In this document: piece by piece, positions 41,317 through 55,234 of the stretch | Layout: every line of letters begins with the position of its first letter | How positions within the stretch are numbered: position 1 is the first letter of the stretch | Assembly (NCBI RefSeq): GCF_002443255.2 | Contig: NW_019211459.1 | Span: forward strand, 2,360,838 to 2,424,837 | DNA from: Varroa destructor | Taxonomy: Eukaryota; Arthropoda; Arachnida; Mesostigmata; Varroidae | Length of the DNA stretch: 64,000 bases | Direction of reading: 5' to 3' | Translations under genes and position numbers: made by a program | Notes under the pieces: model-generated | Told to the model about the DNA's origin: nothing | The model's database searches: none | The model's input: only the letters and a program-made list of their open reading frames with translations

Positions 41317-41416
41317 NNNNNNNNNNNNNNNNNNNNNNNNNNNNNNNNNNNNNNNNNNNNNNNNNNNNNNNNNNNNNNNNNNNNNNNNNNNNNNNNNNNN
41401 NNNNNNNNNNNNNNNN
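41317..41416. other. Assembly gap (100 N)
   Basis: Exactly 100 N, the usual placeholder for a scaffold join of unknown size. Nothing can be said about what is missing. Order and orientation across it depend on the assembly. Confidence 1.
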
Positions 41417-44400
41417 TTATATATAATGTGTGTAGAACGGGTATTAAAAAAATTAAAAAAAAACAAAGTAATTGGTGTTGCGTTTTCATTGTTGTTTAGG
41501 TTATGTAAATCTTCGTTACTTGTATAGCTATCAAGTAACAAATACCTTAAAACCACAAAAACCTTACTCTAGGTCAGAATTGTGTGAGTCCAAGTATCTT
41601 AAACAAAATCGAAGATCTATGCTAGGTTTTTACGGCTTGTTTTTCGTTCTCAGGTTCGCGTCGAAGCGAGGTTTACCGCTTTTGACACCTTACGCTTGTT
41701 TCTGCTGACAAAAAAGTCTATACGTTTTTATTTATACAACGGATTCAACGATCTTTAGGGTCATTATTTTTAACACAACCCTACTAAAGACGAATATTCC
41801 GTTTTCGCTGTCACCATTTCATAAAAATCGTGATCCCCAACTCTCGCGTGATCCGAGCGCAAGAACGCAATGGCCTGTTCCTTCCTATGTGAAAACTAGA
41901 AAAAAACCTGCTGTTTTTTTTTTATTACTCAATAGCTGGTGAACATATAGGATAACTCAATCATATAAACTGCCTGTTAATTTAATAGTGATAACATTTA
42001 AATTAAAGGAGGCTGCAACTCTGTTAAATGATATTATTTGCATAAGAAGGTACGAAGCTATCTTAGTGAGAAGGGTTTATGGCAAACTTTGCAAAAGGGG
42101 GATTTAAACACTTAATGAAAATTTTTAGAGGAGTGTCTAAGCAAGCTATAGAAGGCAAACGGCAGCAACGATTAAATATAGGGCTGTAAATTAGAGATGA
42201 AATGCTTCAACTCATTGTATTATCGACTACCTTTGTATTACAGTATTTCCCGTATCGTATTCGACAATACGTCCAATTCGGTAAAGTCACAATCGAATGC
42301 TTTATGGGTTCTACTATTATTTTTATTATATTTATAAGAAATATTACGGAATTTGTTTTCAACAATTACCGCACTGCGAGGTAATACTAAAGACTAGATC
42401 AATTTAAAGTAATTTTCTGCATTAACCGTGAATTGAGCCCAACATAATTATGAGAGATACTAACTGAGTTTATATTAATTAACAGCAGTACTGAGTTACT
42501 ACTATGATCTACTCAACTCTGTTTACGTTCGAATCGATATATGCGGACTAAGTTCGTACTTGTCACCAGAAGTTGATCGCCGGTGATTTCTAGTTTCTTT
42601 CGCCCTGAGCGACTCCAGTTGATTAAAGATAGCATTTCAAAAGCGCTCATGAGAGATCCCCGCAGCAACGTGAAATTTGGGTTTCTGTTTGAAGTTCGAT
42701 TTTCAGTGCTTCCCTTTGGGAAATGACGATTGTAAATCTATTATAGTAATCGTTGACGCAATATTTTAAAGTCTAGAGTCTTAATCGAATAAAACGCTCG
42801 CTTGCTCCGCAACTAGAGTCGCGCGTCTTTCTCACAATGTCGTTGCCAGCCCACCCATGTTCGCCTGCCGCATCTTCTTTCCCAAAATGTCATTTGTACT
42901 GTAGTATTCTCGCCACTATTCGAGCAAAACGCACCCATTTGTAGGTTAGGTAACATCTGTGAATTTTTTTCGTTTTCCATGCCACTACAACTTCAAAACA
43001 GCATTACGAGAAATTAAAATAGTATTAGCCTACTTTAAAGACCCATGCTATGATAAATTAAATGTGTGAATCAAATAATCAAGTAAATAGTAATGCCCAA
43101 TAAGCTTCGATGTCCAAGCTTTCTGTAATGACAGTGGTATGGAAAGCCTTCAGCGCTTGTATCTAAAACGCAAACTTTAATAATTAGTTTGTCTTTAATA
43201 CAATCTTTATAAATTAATCACTTGTACATATACAAAATAACATTAGTAATGCTTACACATACATGCATGAAAACTTGATCCGTCACATTCCTAATTATAA
43301 TCATGTCTTCACAAGACACAAATATCGAAAAATAGCCTATAACCATTTCATTTGTCGAAAATTTGGAATGGGAATGGAATTCAAAAGGAAAGGCATTCTG
43401 TATTCCTGACAGCTCTACGGGAGCTTAGGGAAACCAAAAGTCTGTTTTGGAAAAAGACGACAGCTTTTACAATCCGGTGATGAACAAATATACATCATAA
43501 CCACATTATATAAATGGTACAAAATGACTTCATCATAAACGCGGGTTTTCGTTTGCGTGAGTGACTACCGTTAGACACAGTTGCATATAGATTGAACTAG
43601 TTTTGCATACAAATATTGAATTTATTTATGATGGCAGGCTTTTGACTCAAGCGTTCGGGCTTTTGTTCCTTACTTTGTAGTGCAGATTACTATCGCAGAA
43701 CTGTGTGACCACAAATCCGTTCAAGAAAACCTGTTAAGGTTAAAATAGAAGAGTCGATGACTAACTCGCTAGGATACCATAATGATTTAGTACGCCCGTT
43801 GACTCAGGTAAAACACACAGGTCTTAAAGGGGTTGAATGAATTATGGACACACCCTATGATAACTGTACAACGCTGATGCTTTATTATATGTATATAATT
43901 TTACCTAATGTTGACAGCCTTTTAATATACTCATAGATTTTATGTATGTACATTTAATATTTCAGGAAACGGAAAATTGATTCTTCCATTTTTCGGTAAA
44001 GAGCCCAGCAGTTTTCATCATTGATTCATATTAGTAATATTAATTAATTTAGAAGTTTTTGTTGGCTTCTATAAATGAAAACTCATATTTGGATCTTACA
44101 TTACATTGTCTACATGTTGAGGATTTCCGACTGAAAAACAGTGCATTGGCAATTTTGACTATTACAATGAGCTATTAGTATAACTAAAATTTTTTCGGGA
44201 ATCCCAGCGATTTTTTCATGTTATTCTTGTCGACAATTAAACATCGTAATAATCCATATCGTTTTCCTTCCCCTAAGTACTACTAACTGGGTCGACTTAT
44301 TCATAAATAGGTTGTACCTATTTTAGTCTCCACTGTTACCACTTTTTTTCAGATCAAGTTTTGAGATAGCGATATCATCAACCTGAATTTCAAGATTTAA

Positions 44401-46555
44401 GGCTTAAGTATCGGATCGCCGAAACACTGAATCATCGCTAAATCTTGAACTTAAGAGACAACAGTGTGACGAACGGAGACCCTGACTTTAATCCAGTGAT
44501 CCGACGGCTTTTTTTTGTAGTCGCAATATTTCACGAACACGGCATCGTATTCGCCGTCCAGTGACGCAGGTGTCGTCGACGATCACGGCATTGAGCTCAG
44601 TATTTGTTAAAACAATCTTCAACAGATTCTGTGTTGATCGGCACTACGATTCAGCGAGTCACTATAGCTTTCGAGTCGGCCGTTAACATTCACGGATATG
44701 CATTGATTATTTTGTTCTAATTTTCATTTTTGTACCAAATAGTCCTCGTAAAATATAATAATAATGTATTAAAGAAGTAAAAAGTCTTGAACTGTCGACA
44801 ATACCTCAATCATATCAGTAAATGTCCTGGGCAAATGCGAAGGGAAATTTCACTCGTATAATCATGAAATTGCATATATTAAATACAAATGAAGTGAACG
44901 CGATAAAACAATATTGTAATACAGTAGTGGATATATACAAAATGCTCATGAGGACTCGGTGGCGGGTTTAGGACTACAGGACACGGTTATTTACCGCTTG
45001 CTTACTTCCTGCATAACAATAATGATATCCGCGTATGGCGAAATGCACCAGAGTGAAAGCGAAGAGCATTGTAAAACAAAGAGAGCAAACAAAGTTACCC
45101 CAAAACGTTATGTAAATACGTTGTAAGGGTTTTTTTGTGATTATACATAGTAAGTCGAAACATAGTTGTCTAAATAAAAAAAATAATAGTGGTAATCATC
45201 AATAGAAGACAGTAGTGCTAAATGTTTCCACATACTTGTAGTTGAATACATATGGCCGCCTATCACAATATATGTTGATTTCGACTGCATACCAAGCCCT
45301 CATAATTTTTAGATTTATTCAAATTAGTACAAAATTTTTCAATGTGGACTTCCCTTTACACTACCCCAGTTACCTGCACTTACTTAGGTCTATAATACAT
45401 ATTCCCTGGATAAGTTATACAGAGCCGCAATCCGTGTTTGGTTCTGTACAATTTATCTAGGGAACTATATTCAGAAACATCATTCTCTGAATCTTATATC
45501 CAAGGCCGCCCGGAGTTAAAATCTACTGTTAAACTCATCGTTGTCAAAAATAGATCTGAGTTGCTCTGTGAACGATTGAATAGGCTCTTGTTCATCCAAT
45601 CAATATGTTAAGTAGGCAGAAGGAAATAGGGAACGGGAAATGACAGGGTTCTTTTAAAATTTTGGAAAACACCCCGAGCTACCGCAGAAAATATCATTCT
45701 ATGGTAGAACTAGGTTTACAAGCTCCTCTCGAAGCGAATTGTTTTGGAGACGTGAGCTAGGTAGTAACGAGACATTTCCTTATGAAGTTATCAGTACGCA
45801 CTTCATTTTTCCAGCAAAATCTAAAAAGCTTCCTCAGCACTTTGAATTGCTCTCCCATATCCATATTGGAACTTAATTTAGAAAATTTTGTTTACGTAAT
45901 GTCGAAAGCCAAATATACATTCGAATTTGAAATAATAAGTCAGATATAAGACATAATAAAGGTTATCCATAACACAAGCCATCAGTGGGATTGGCTTCCT
46001 TGCACACATGTCATTCCAACTCCCTTAGAAAATTCAAGTGGTCAGAGCTAAAATTATTGAACGTTATATTTATGCTTGTCACAGAATTGTTTACTTTACC
46101 GGCACAATTACAACTACATAAAGGTGCAATTCGAAATAAAAACAGATACGTGAAAATGCGGGTGAGCACTCAGTTGAGGGTAAATGGTGCACGCCATATT
46201 ATTTCTTATTATTCGTTAACTGCGTACAAATAACACAACGGTTCTGTGTTAATGAGCCTACTGAATCCAGTCACGTATCTCAAAATGACTTGCCTATACA
46301 TGTCTTCTCCGTCTTCACAAATACAAAAAGTCAGTCGAATTGGGATGATTGAAAGATCGGTTTGGTGGGGGCCTGAGATGCTCGTTTTGCTTCAACTCTT
46401 GCTGTCAGTTACATGCGGCTACGTTGAATAAAACCGCATGTTTTAGTTCCAAGTCACATTGTGATAATGATTGGTAGAGTTCGGCTGTTTCGCTATGCAA
46501 ACAGCTTAGCTTAGCCAACGGGTAAAAATAAAATCACTACCAAGAGATCGCGAGA

Positions 46556-49500
46556 TTACATCGCTCGGCGGTGATAATCAGGAGGAGCTATCATATACTC
46601 AGAACGATCGCAGAATTGCGCGTTGCGGCCCATATAGCGGAGAAAGTCGTGTAAATGTGAAAGCAGCAGCTGAACGCTGCGTTCATCCAACGCTGTATAT
46701 GAAACAAAACGACCAAGGAGGGTAAACATGCGTAGCAAATGAACGGCGCCGTACAGTTGCGACATCATCCTGTCTCCATGTTCTTCCAATAACTGCGCGT
46801 ACTGTGGACGCTCAAATTTATATAGCAAGTGTTTACCCAACATCGAATTAAAGTAGCAACGAAGGCCTAGAAAATAAAAGCACATTACACAAAAAATGCA
46901 ACACTTTAGTTAACAATCTTCAGTCAATCAACGGTCAATACACACAAATTTAAAAGAATTTGGGTTGAAAAAAAGCGAAAATGTTTACGTGCGACATGGT
47001 ATTTTTAATTAATATATAAAGGAGGGATTTATATGCGCGCATTTCGACTACATTTTTGTTCACTTCAGGCCACGATGTGCTATGCTTATTAACACACATT
47101 TACATTTATTGGACTGAGCTCGGCAAATATCAAGGTTTTCATCTCGTGTGTAGCTTGAACTAAATAAGTAAATCGGATCGTTCAACGCACCTGCTGTAAA
47201 CTCTGCAACAATAGATTCTTTGCACGGAGTGGTTCCTTTCACGCTGACTTTTTGTACGAGGTACTCATCAAGGATTTTATCGACAGTGAATTCGCATGGC
47301 AGCTTGACAAGCTTCTTTTGACGGCATATAAAGTCCCAGTCGTCAGCTAGCCGATCCTTAAGATCGTCCGGTATTTTTACATGGATTTCAACCTTCTGTG
47401 TATAATGCGGCTCTTCGCGATCAGCTTGACCGGGTTCTGCTTTCGCTTTTTTCTTCTTCGGCTGATCTTCAGCGATGGTTGATGTAATGATCGATGATTT
47501 ATCTTTACCACCAGTTGTCACTGGCGTTTCTCGCTTTTTTCCCCTAAAAAGCGTTAGTAAAGAGAAAGAACTATGTTGAAGCATATCATTTCTAAACACT
47601 ATAGCGATGCCTTTCATACATCATAGACACAGAGAACCTAAATATGGTTTGAAAGTCCTGAATGTATTTGGTGATTCTGGCCTAATTTCAGCACTCTTAA
47701 GGATAGGCTTACAAACAGCACTATGGCGCCAAAAATGCACTCGTTTCTATACAAAAACGTGTACAGCAATATTTCTATCAAGGAACATGATTTTCTTCAA
47801 GAACAACCATAGACTGGCTTTGGCTCATTATCGCGCGCCGTTTTCGGCCGCTGTCGAATATTTTATAGAATACTAGATGCCATTTGAATTCTTGCAATGT
47901 TTATAAGCATTTCAAATGTACCTGCATTTTTCAGATAGCCGTCAAATTTCAAAGCTCATACCTTTTATTGAACTCTGCATTCTTAAATAATGAGGGAAAA
48001 ACGATATCAATGGCGGACTGTGACAAAACAGACCGCTTCTACATATGATATCGATAGCTCTTATTCGAAATAGCTTCTGTGTTTAAAATTCACGCATGTT
48101 TCACGTAGCGTACTTTAAGCTGTTTAAGCAGAAACAATACACCTTCGTTAAAAAGGTGTTAATCAGGTAGGGGACCTTGTGTTTAGACAAATACTCACAT
48201 CACTCTTATCACTTCAATACACTAGCACCACAGTTCTCTTACATAGATATGCAGCTATAACATAAGTTAACTAGAATATTCATCTAAGGGAATAGTAACA
48301 TCTTTCTTATCATTGATATAATTGAGTAATGGACGCATTGACCTCGAATGTTTCTGCTCTATGAGTATTGAAGTAATCGACAGAATATATATATACTTTA
48401 GGAATGTTTTGTTTAAATAAATATAATAGGTCTTGGTTCACGTTTTGTTTTTTTTATTGAAACTGACAAGATTTCTAATTGACATAGTTATAAGATAAAA
48501 GCATAACATAAATGAACGTACCCAGCTATCGGAACGGGCTTGTCTTTTTTGTTGTCCTGGGTGTTTTTATTGGTTTTGCTACTTCCGCCAATGCTTGCGT
48601 TATCTTTGGCCGCTCCACTACTTGAGTCCCGTTTACTGTTATCCTTTTCGTTTGCTTCCTTCGACGTAACGACGACGTTTGCCTCCTGTTTTTTATTTTT
48701 CTTGCTGCCATCTTTGCGCGCTTTTTGTTGCGCTGCCGTGAGTTCTGCTTGCTTCGCGAGATTGGCTTCGTTAACTTTGAGCACGCGGTTTTCGGGTACC
48801 CATTCATCCCATTTGTTATTCCAGCCGAGGTAATGGACAAAATAATGATTTGTTTTATCTTTCACCTGAAGAACAAAGGTGAAGGGAATTTTAATGGCCA
48901 TTTATAACTAAGCACTATAACCAAACATCGATCACTAAATAACGTATTTTTAATTTATTTGTAAAATATAGCAAAATTCCACAAGAATCCGCATGGGTTG
49001 TTTTATAAAATCAATTAATAAAGCTTTCGCTATCTATTTCGAAATTATCTTCTAGCTATAGATGCCAAACCAATGATATTAATATTCTTATAAAGTTAAA
49101 TTTTTTCAGTATGTTTCAGTTTTAGCATATATGTGTCTCTAAATTCGAGAAATTTTGACATATAAAACGAACTAATCTTATTCAAAACATACGTTGATCC
49201 AAGTTAGTCATCAAATCCTCGAGCCTTTGCTTTTTCTTTATAGCAGCCTTTAAGCACATGTTATTCGTTATAAATTTTTAGTAGGACGCTCAGTTTACGG
49301 ACGAGTAAATAAACGAATATCCCTGTTATATTTAATGTTAACCCAATTCATCTAATACATGTATCTGTATCTTACATAGAAACAAATAATAATTATATAT
49401 AACGAACTACACAGGTGTTGCTGGCTCCCACCATTCCTGCGTAAGATATTTTACAAAATGTTCATATTGCAAATCACTTGAAAGAAAAATGTTTTAAACA

Positions 49501-49766
49501 GAAATTTTGTCTTCCAGACATTTTCAATTCTGGTATGATATTAAATATCGTGGCGCATTGGAAGCCTTATCATCCAATACATCATTTGAAACAATGACCG
49601 TTTTCACTAGGGCTAAAAAATAAACAGTGCATAGACTATTTTCATCTTTACAGATTTACACTTGCTTTACCTGTGCCTTAATACACTTAGCGTCATAGAG
49701 ACTGGGACCGTGAAAGCATAAAACCTTTTCATTCTCCTGAAACTTAAATTTGAGAGCAGGAGCCAT
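46556..49766 (-). CDS. MORF4L1: MRG15 / MORF4L1 chromodomain-MRG protein
   Basis: MRG15 is a chromatin reader in NuA4/TIP60 acetyltransferase and Sin3-type deacetylase complexes. Its chromodomain binds methylated H3K36. Coding exons on the minus strand are 49766-49671, 48865-48522, 47543-47191 and 46866-46556, all with GT-AG borders and matching phases. They give 367 residues against 362 for the long human isoform. The first exon (MAPALKFKFQENEKVLCFHG) and the start of the second (NHYFVHYLGWNNKWDEWVPE) form the chromodomain with its aromatic residues. A long Lys/Ser/Asn-rich linker follows. The MRG domain starts in the third exon (VKIPDDLKDRLADDWDFICR) and ends with LLYKFERPQYAQLL, LHDFLRYMG and PPDYHRRAM before the stop. 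A splice acceptor just upstream of the ATG suggests a noncoding first exon further right. Confidence 0.97.
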
Positions 49767-52199
49767 CACAGCGTCGCTGTGTAATTTCTGTCGTTTTCGT
49801 TCTTGTTGGGAAGCTGAAAAAAATTTCGCCACAAACTATTTTCTGCTGACAGAATCGGCTGGCATTTAACGAATCCTTAAATGAAATTAATTTTATCCCT
49901 TAAGCGTAATAATAATGATAACACGAACTTTCATAGACACACACAGAGACAAAACTACACATTAATCAGCATTATTGATTTAGCAACGGAACACCGATTC
50001 GAGCTAACCGGCGGCGGCGGCGGCCTCTTTACTGCACGAGCAGACGACGAAGGATGGCGAGAAATAAACAAGTAAACTTCATCGTTCCTTTTTCGGTTTG
50101 ATGCTTAACTTGGCGCAAATCTCATTTCTAGTAGAATGTTATCAATCAGAAGACAATGATTTCTACAAATAATCAAGAGCATTACATTAATTTGAAGCGA
50201 ACGAAATTTCGCGCTTGAGCGCGAAAGCCACACGTCGAGAAAGACACAGTGCAATATGCAGAGTTGTACATGTGAAGTTCAGCGCGGGGCTTTATGTTAC
50301 AGTGGTGATTTAGAAGCGAAGATCACATTCCAAAACGGGCATGTTTTATAGTGAAAACAAATAGTTCTCAGAAAATATTCTCGCAGTTTTTAGGTATCAT
50401 TGTTTCCGCGGTGGAAACTGAACGCATGACGGCTGTGTAACCATCAAACAGTGCAATTACCCAGTCTTAAACAAATAACAATAATGTTTTATTAATGGAC
50501 AAAGAGTGGAAACTGACGTGATGGTTTACCGTTGACATCAAGAAATATTTCAGAATACAATTTTGATAAATCTTGAAATATACTTAATAAATAATGAATA
50601 CGTACGCGACGCTATCAAAGAACAAATTATTTATAGTTTACAGAAGATTCTTAGACGGCAAATTAAAACAAATCAGCGAAACAAGAGAATGGCGGTGAGG
50701 TTGAACATATTCCATTAAACGCCTTCCTTCATTTAGTGACTGAGGGAAAAATGCTGACGTACATTCTGAGTGCGCGTTGGAGGAACATATTTTGTCATGT
50801 CAGACTGACATTATTATCGGTTGATTTGGCTGAGCATGCTGAAGCCTTATAACACACGTTTGCGCCGAGTGTAATTTAAGAAAATACTTCTCGAACCAGC
50901 TTTTAATTTCTATACGCCTTGAATTGAACGTTTTCGGTACTTTAAGAAAAATACATAATAATTATATATCACATTCTAATTGTCACTTTGTCGCCCTATG
51001 GACATTGTCTAAATCGAGCATAACTGCATTAATTTTTTCATTCACGAAAAATGTAGACTTAACAAGCGAACTTATTAATTATATTTATTTGATTGATGTA
51101 ATGCGTAAAAACGCAAATGTTGTATTCTCACAAATGCGATTACAGGTGTTTCCCATGAATACTCCTTTAAAGCATCAATACCTGAGAAAAAAGCTACTTC
51201 TGTGCCTTTCTCGCAGCGTTTTGTAGTGACTTCGGCGAGGCAGGAGCTCCGCTAGATTAAATCGCCGGCGGAGGCGTTGCATTCGTGAGCAGAAATCATA
51301 GCCATCATTAACTCTCCTCTTCTACTTGACCGCTATTTACCAACGTTCTATTAAAAAATAAACTCAATCCCTGTTCACTCTTCTACTACATGAATGACTT
51401 ACTTAGACCGTCAATGGGCGCTCAAATAGAGTGAATGAGATGTTAAATCGAAGCTTTTTATACGTATCTATCTAGACAGTGTGCAATAGATCTTCAATTG
51501 TTGTCCGAGCTGCTGTTATACTACAAAAGTGTGTAAACATGTAGCTGCTTGTCCGAAATGTATGTAGAAAACCGAGTGTTCTAATAGTGAATGGTTTATA
51601 TATTTTGACAGCTTTGCCTTTGTAAAAGTAACTGGAAATAACATGTTTATCTGTGACGTATATAAATCTATATCATAAAACATCCTTAGTTAGTAGTATC
51701 TAATAATATCTGAATTCAGTCAAATCTATTTAGCAGCCAATGGGCTGGTAATACCTATGTGCAATGATTAATAATTATTCTCTAATGAAAAGCTTTGCTT
51801 GTTGATGATTATTTCTTATGTAATAAATAGCAGGGTCATCTCTTTCTTTTTCTTTGATAAAGCAGGATTTATGATGTTGCAAATGTTGTAAATACAATCT
51901 AGAACTAGGACGGCATTGGACGAATTGCTTTATCCTTTGGCATATACCCATTGCAACAGAAAATCCACGTTATATCAAAGAGATTAAGAACAACTATGTG
52001 AAAGCAAGCTGAGCGTCTTTTAGCTAAGTCAGCGTATAATAAACGCACTAAATAAGTACACAATTGAACCGACACCAGACCAGTTAAACAGGAAATAAAA
52101 AATCATCTTCACACAAGGAAATATATGCATCGATTTATTTCAGACTAAGTTTTGCTATTAGTTACTGTATTATTTACGTTCAGCTTTGTAAATTGCGCG
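49767..52199. other. Region between divergent MRG15 and BORCS5
   Basis: These two genes are transcribed away from each other, so the 2.4 kb between their start codons should hold both promoters. On the minus strand a pyrimidine-rich acceptor-like site lies about 35-50 bases before the MRG15 ATG. A short GGC run is at about 50009-50022, and a 9-bp GC-rich hairpin is at 50207-50226. I recognise no coding sequence; 50924-51226 is open but has no domain. Confidence 0.45.
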
Positions 52200-54778
52200 A
52201 TGGGAGCTGAACAGTCTCGAGGAGGAGGGTTCAGAAGAAGAATTCGTAAAAATTCTCTCGAAGATCCTCCGTACGCAACTGCTACCCAGGTAAGTAAATG
52301 CTACCTCTTACTTATGACTAGAATGAAATGTAACATTTTCTTTGTCCGTTAGATCTACGCAAGAAATTGAACATAGCTATGAAGCATAGTTTATTGGTTC
52401 ACCTACCCAACTGATATTATTATTAACGTTGTAAGTAAACTATTTGTTCGTAATGTTGTACATGAATATAGATGATTAATTTAGTGAAGAATCTAATTAG
52501 ATCACTGAATACTCCATTATAAGTTCTCCAGTTTGGCAACACTCGATGGCTAAAAGACAACTAGAGCACAACTAGAGCAAAAAGAGCTTCACCACAAGAT
52601 TCACGTTATAAGCAATAGTAAAACACAATATTCATGTCCGTTACAAGCAGAAACAGTCATATCGACGGTATACGAATCCCGAAGGTCATAACTTTTATTT
52701 AAATTTGAGTCATATATTTAGGGTACGGATGTACCCTAAATATATGATAGAGTATTCCAAGCTGTATCAAGGTATGTGTATACAAACAACAATTCGTATA
52801 GGTTTATTATTATTTTTATTATTATTATGTTATTACACAATTTGATGGCATCCTTCGCAGCTGTATTTCGCGTTACTGAATTGTTGGTTTTGATAATTGA
52901 CCAGTAAGCTTGCTATTGGCGAGAATAATCTCCATTGTATTCTGATATTCAGCCTCAGTCAATGTTTTAATCAATTATTGTAATTTTTCTCTTAATTAAC
53001 TTTGCCGGTATTATACCTAGCCAATTGGCGAATCACCACGACGTCTTTTAAAAACACAGTCGTTATCGATGCCAGGATCATCAGGGGTTTCAGCATTACA
53101 GGGGCATTCACCAAAATCGACACCTATTAGGTAAGAATCTAGACGATCTAAGAAAAATACATACAAGAAGCATTAATCAAGCATAAAATCAGCCGTTGCC
53201 TTTTGATATCACCCCAATACCAAATCGATTCAATGCATATATGTACAAGTGTGCAATTGATATATTGTATATCATTCTTATAGTGTAAAAGTTACGAGGT
53301 CTGCGCATTTTCACTCCAAAATCCTTTTTATGAAATGTAGCAAGATATGGGAAAGAAGATGGATCTGATTTCTGCGAAAACTCATTGTTAATAAACCCAA
53401 AATACAATATTTAAGTAATGTAAGAAGCGATGCAAATAAGGGGAGGGAGGGCATAATATGTGACTTACAAGGGGCTGCTTGAGGGTAAAACGTTACCTTG
53501 CACTGAAAAGAAATAGGTTTTACGTATCCGTAGTTAGGACATATGTAAATATAAGTCTACTTTTACCCTAATGGTAGGTCACCTTTTGTTGTCATTCTTT
53601 TTTTATTTATTTATGTTTCGGAAACTTGTATATGTTTCTTCTTATATACATATATATCGGACCTTCCCATTACTATCTGGCAATTTTGCTGAATTATTCC
53701 GGTATGTCGTGCACCTGCCCAGTAACAAAAAAACAACTTCAAAAGTTGTCGAGTTTGGTTATGTTAGGATATTAAGGTTCGAACGGATAGTCGGCTTTAA
53801 TGGACATAGTTGTTAAACCTACAGCAGTGAACCATCCGAATTTTACAGGTCAGCGTCATCAGTGGCCAGTAGTACAGCAAATCGATGGATTGTTACAGTT
53901 AATGACGGCGTGTCACCCTCTACGGAAGTCACTGATCCTGCCCGCGACCCCGTTTTATTAACGCTACAAAAAGTGCCTACTTTCTACCCTATAATTCGCG
54001 ATACCGTTAGAAATCCTGTCATGAAGGTAACATGGAATAATTTAATTCTAAAGAAAATAGCCTTTCACGACTAAAATAATTTTTAAACAAACTTTCTAGC
54101 AGACCAAGTGTTGTAGGTGTTTGTACGGACTGCAGTAGGAAATCAACGCTAGTGCTATATGAGGTGTTGCAAAATTTTCAAAACCTTCGACCGTTAAATT
54201 ACTATTTCATTCGTACGGGGGAGGGTTTTCCCCTAGTCTTCTTGATAGGCAGATAAGCAACATATCACACGATTCTTGCAATAATTATGGTAATATGCAA
54301 TTTTTCCCCAGGAGATAACGGGAACATCGTGTCGTCTCGACATTGGCGCTGCGACTGCGTTGGTGACGCGCTACCAGACCTTGATACGAGAGAATGCTGA
54401 AGGCGTCTCTAAGGAACAGACGCGGCTGGGTCAGCGACTCCAGGATATGGATTATGCTGTCGGCACCCTCCACCAGGTACAACTGTTTATGTTAACGAAA
54501 TATCGTTTGTTCCATCTTAGTGTGCATGTCTTGTCATAGCAAGAAGAAAAATCGAATATTAAAAAAAATGCAAATTTTGGTAGAAACAAGTTGATGTAAT
54601 TGCAGGATGTAATTGCGATTTTCATAATTATTAATTAATTGTCGATGACTTTGTTTTTACATTTTAGGTTCTTCAAGACCGATCTATTAAGCTTTCTAAA
54701 CAGACCGATCAGCTTAGTACCGTCAGCCAAATATGCGCACTTCTAAACTCCAGCAGGTCCGCACTGCAACAATCATAA
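52200..54778 (+). CDS. BORCS5: BORC complex subunit 5 (myrlysin) homologue
   Basis: BORCS5 anchors the BORC complex to lysosomes through N-myristate. BORC recruits ARL8 and kinesin to move lysosomes outward along microtubules. Exons are 52200-52289, 53021-53130, 53849-54026, 54312-54476 and 54668-54778, all with GT-AG borders and correct phases, giving 217 residues (human 196). The start MGAEQS matches human MGSEQS, a myristoylation signal. The second exon is Ser/Pro-rich and poorly conserved. The third exon carries DPVLLTLQKVPTFYPIIRD, corresponding to human DPDVIKLQEIPTFQPLLKG. The fourth has a helical block with ATALVTRYQTLIRENAEGVS and LQDMDYAVGTL. The fifth has KQTDQLSTVSQICALL. The protein stops about 30 residues short of the human C-terminus (the LLDRLNSMLPEGERLEPF part). 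Either that tail is absent or a further exon was missed; a weak donor (CAG then GTCCGC) lies in the last exon. Confidence 0.87.
52710..52747. repeat. 17-bp perfect inverted repeat, 4-base loop
   Basis: The arms are 52710-52726 (TCATATATTTAGGGTAC) and 52731-52747, with loop GGAT. It lies in the first intron of BORCS5 and pairs perfectly. Confidence 0.92.
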
Positions 54779-55167
54779 TATCATGATTACCAGAGGACTA
54801 TTATTGTGTTAGTGAACTATAGACTTAATCATTGGTACAATTATCATATGGTTTTTTGATATGGATTTATCATATGAATTTCTATCTGGTTACTGATTAG
54901 CGCACATAATCATAACAAGCTTCTTTTCTTTTCAAGCTTTCCTACTTCGACTGTACTTGATATTATTATTACATATTATGTGTACATATACATATATTAG
55001 ACCGTTCAGTATGAAACGTGACAGAGTCAACCCTGATTCTTCTTATAAACCTAATTTTCTTGATTCAAAGTATGTGTCCTTATTGTTTATGATTTTCGGC
55101 TATTTGGGTGGTAACTTCTTTATACCGTTGCCGTAGGTGTTTGGGGCACTAGACTTCGAGTCTCGAC

Positions 55168-55234
55168 AAAAAAAAAAAAAAAAAAATTATAGGAGATGAC
55201 AAAAACTCTTTCGAGTTTTTGTCATCTCCTATAA
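55168..55234. repeat. A19 tract followed by a perfect 22-bp hairpin
   Basis: Nineteen A (55168-55186) directly abut an inverted repeat with arms 55187-55208 and 55213-55234 and loop TTTC. All 22 positions pair; the arm contains AGGAGATGACAAAAACTC. On the minus strand this reads as a hairpin followed by a T run. It lies about 400 bases after the BORCS5 stop codon. Confidence 0.95.

Larger units (their letters stand above)
35699..46555. other. Intergenic region between cyclin Y and MRG15
   Basis: Nearly 11 kb without a recognisable gene. A possible polyadenylation signal AATAAA lies near 36748. Other contents are GAT-type triplet repeats at about 36475-36515, AT-triplet tracts near 37270-37300, a perfect 24-bp palindrome at 38236-38259 and an assembly gap at 41317-41416. 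The remainder is AT-rich unique DNA with only short open frames that lack domains. Confidence 0.5.

Noticed and set aside
48526..48840. Lys/Arg-rich ORF overlapping the MRG15 linker exon
   Set aside because: It is a frame shadow of the real MRG15 exon 48522-48865.
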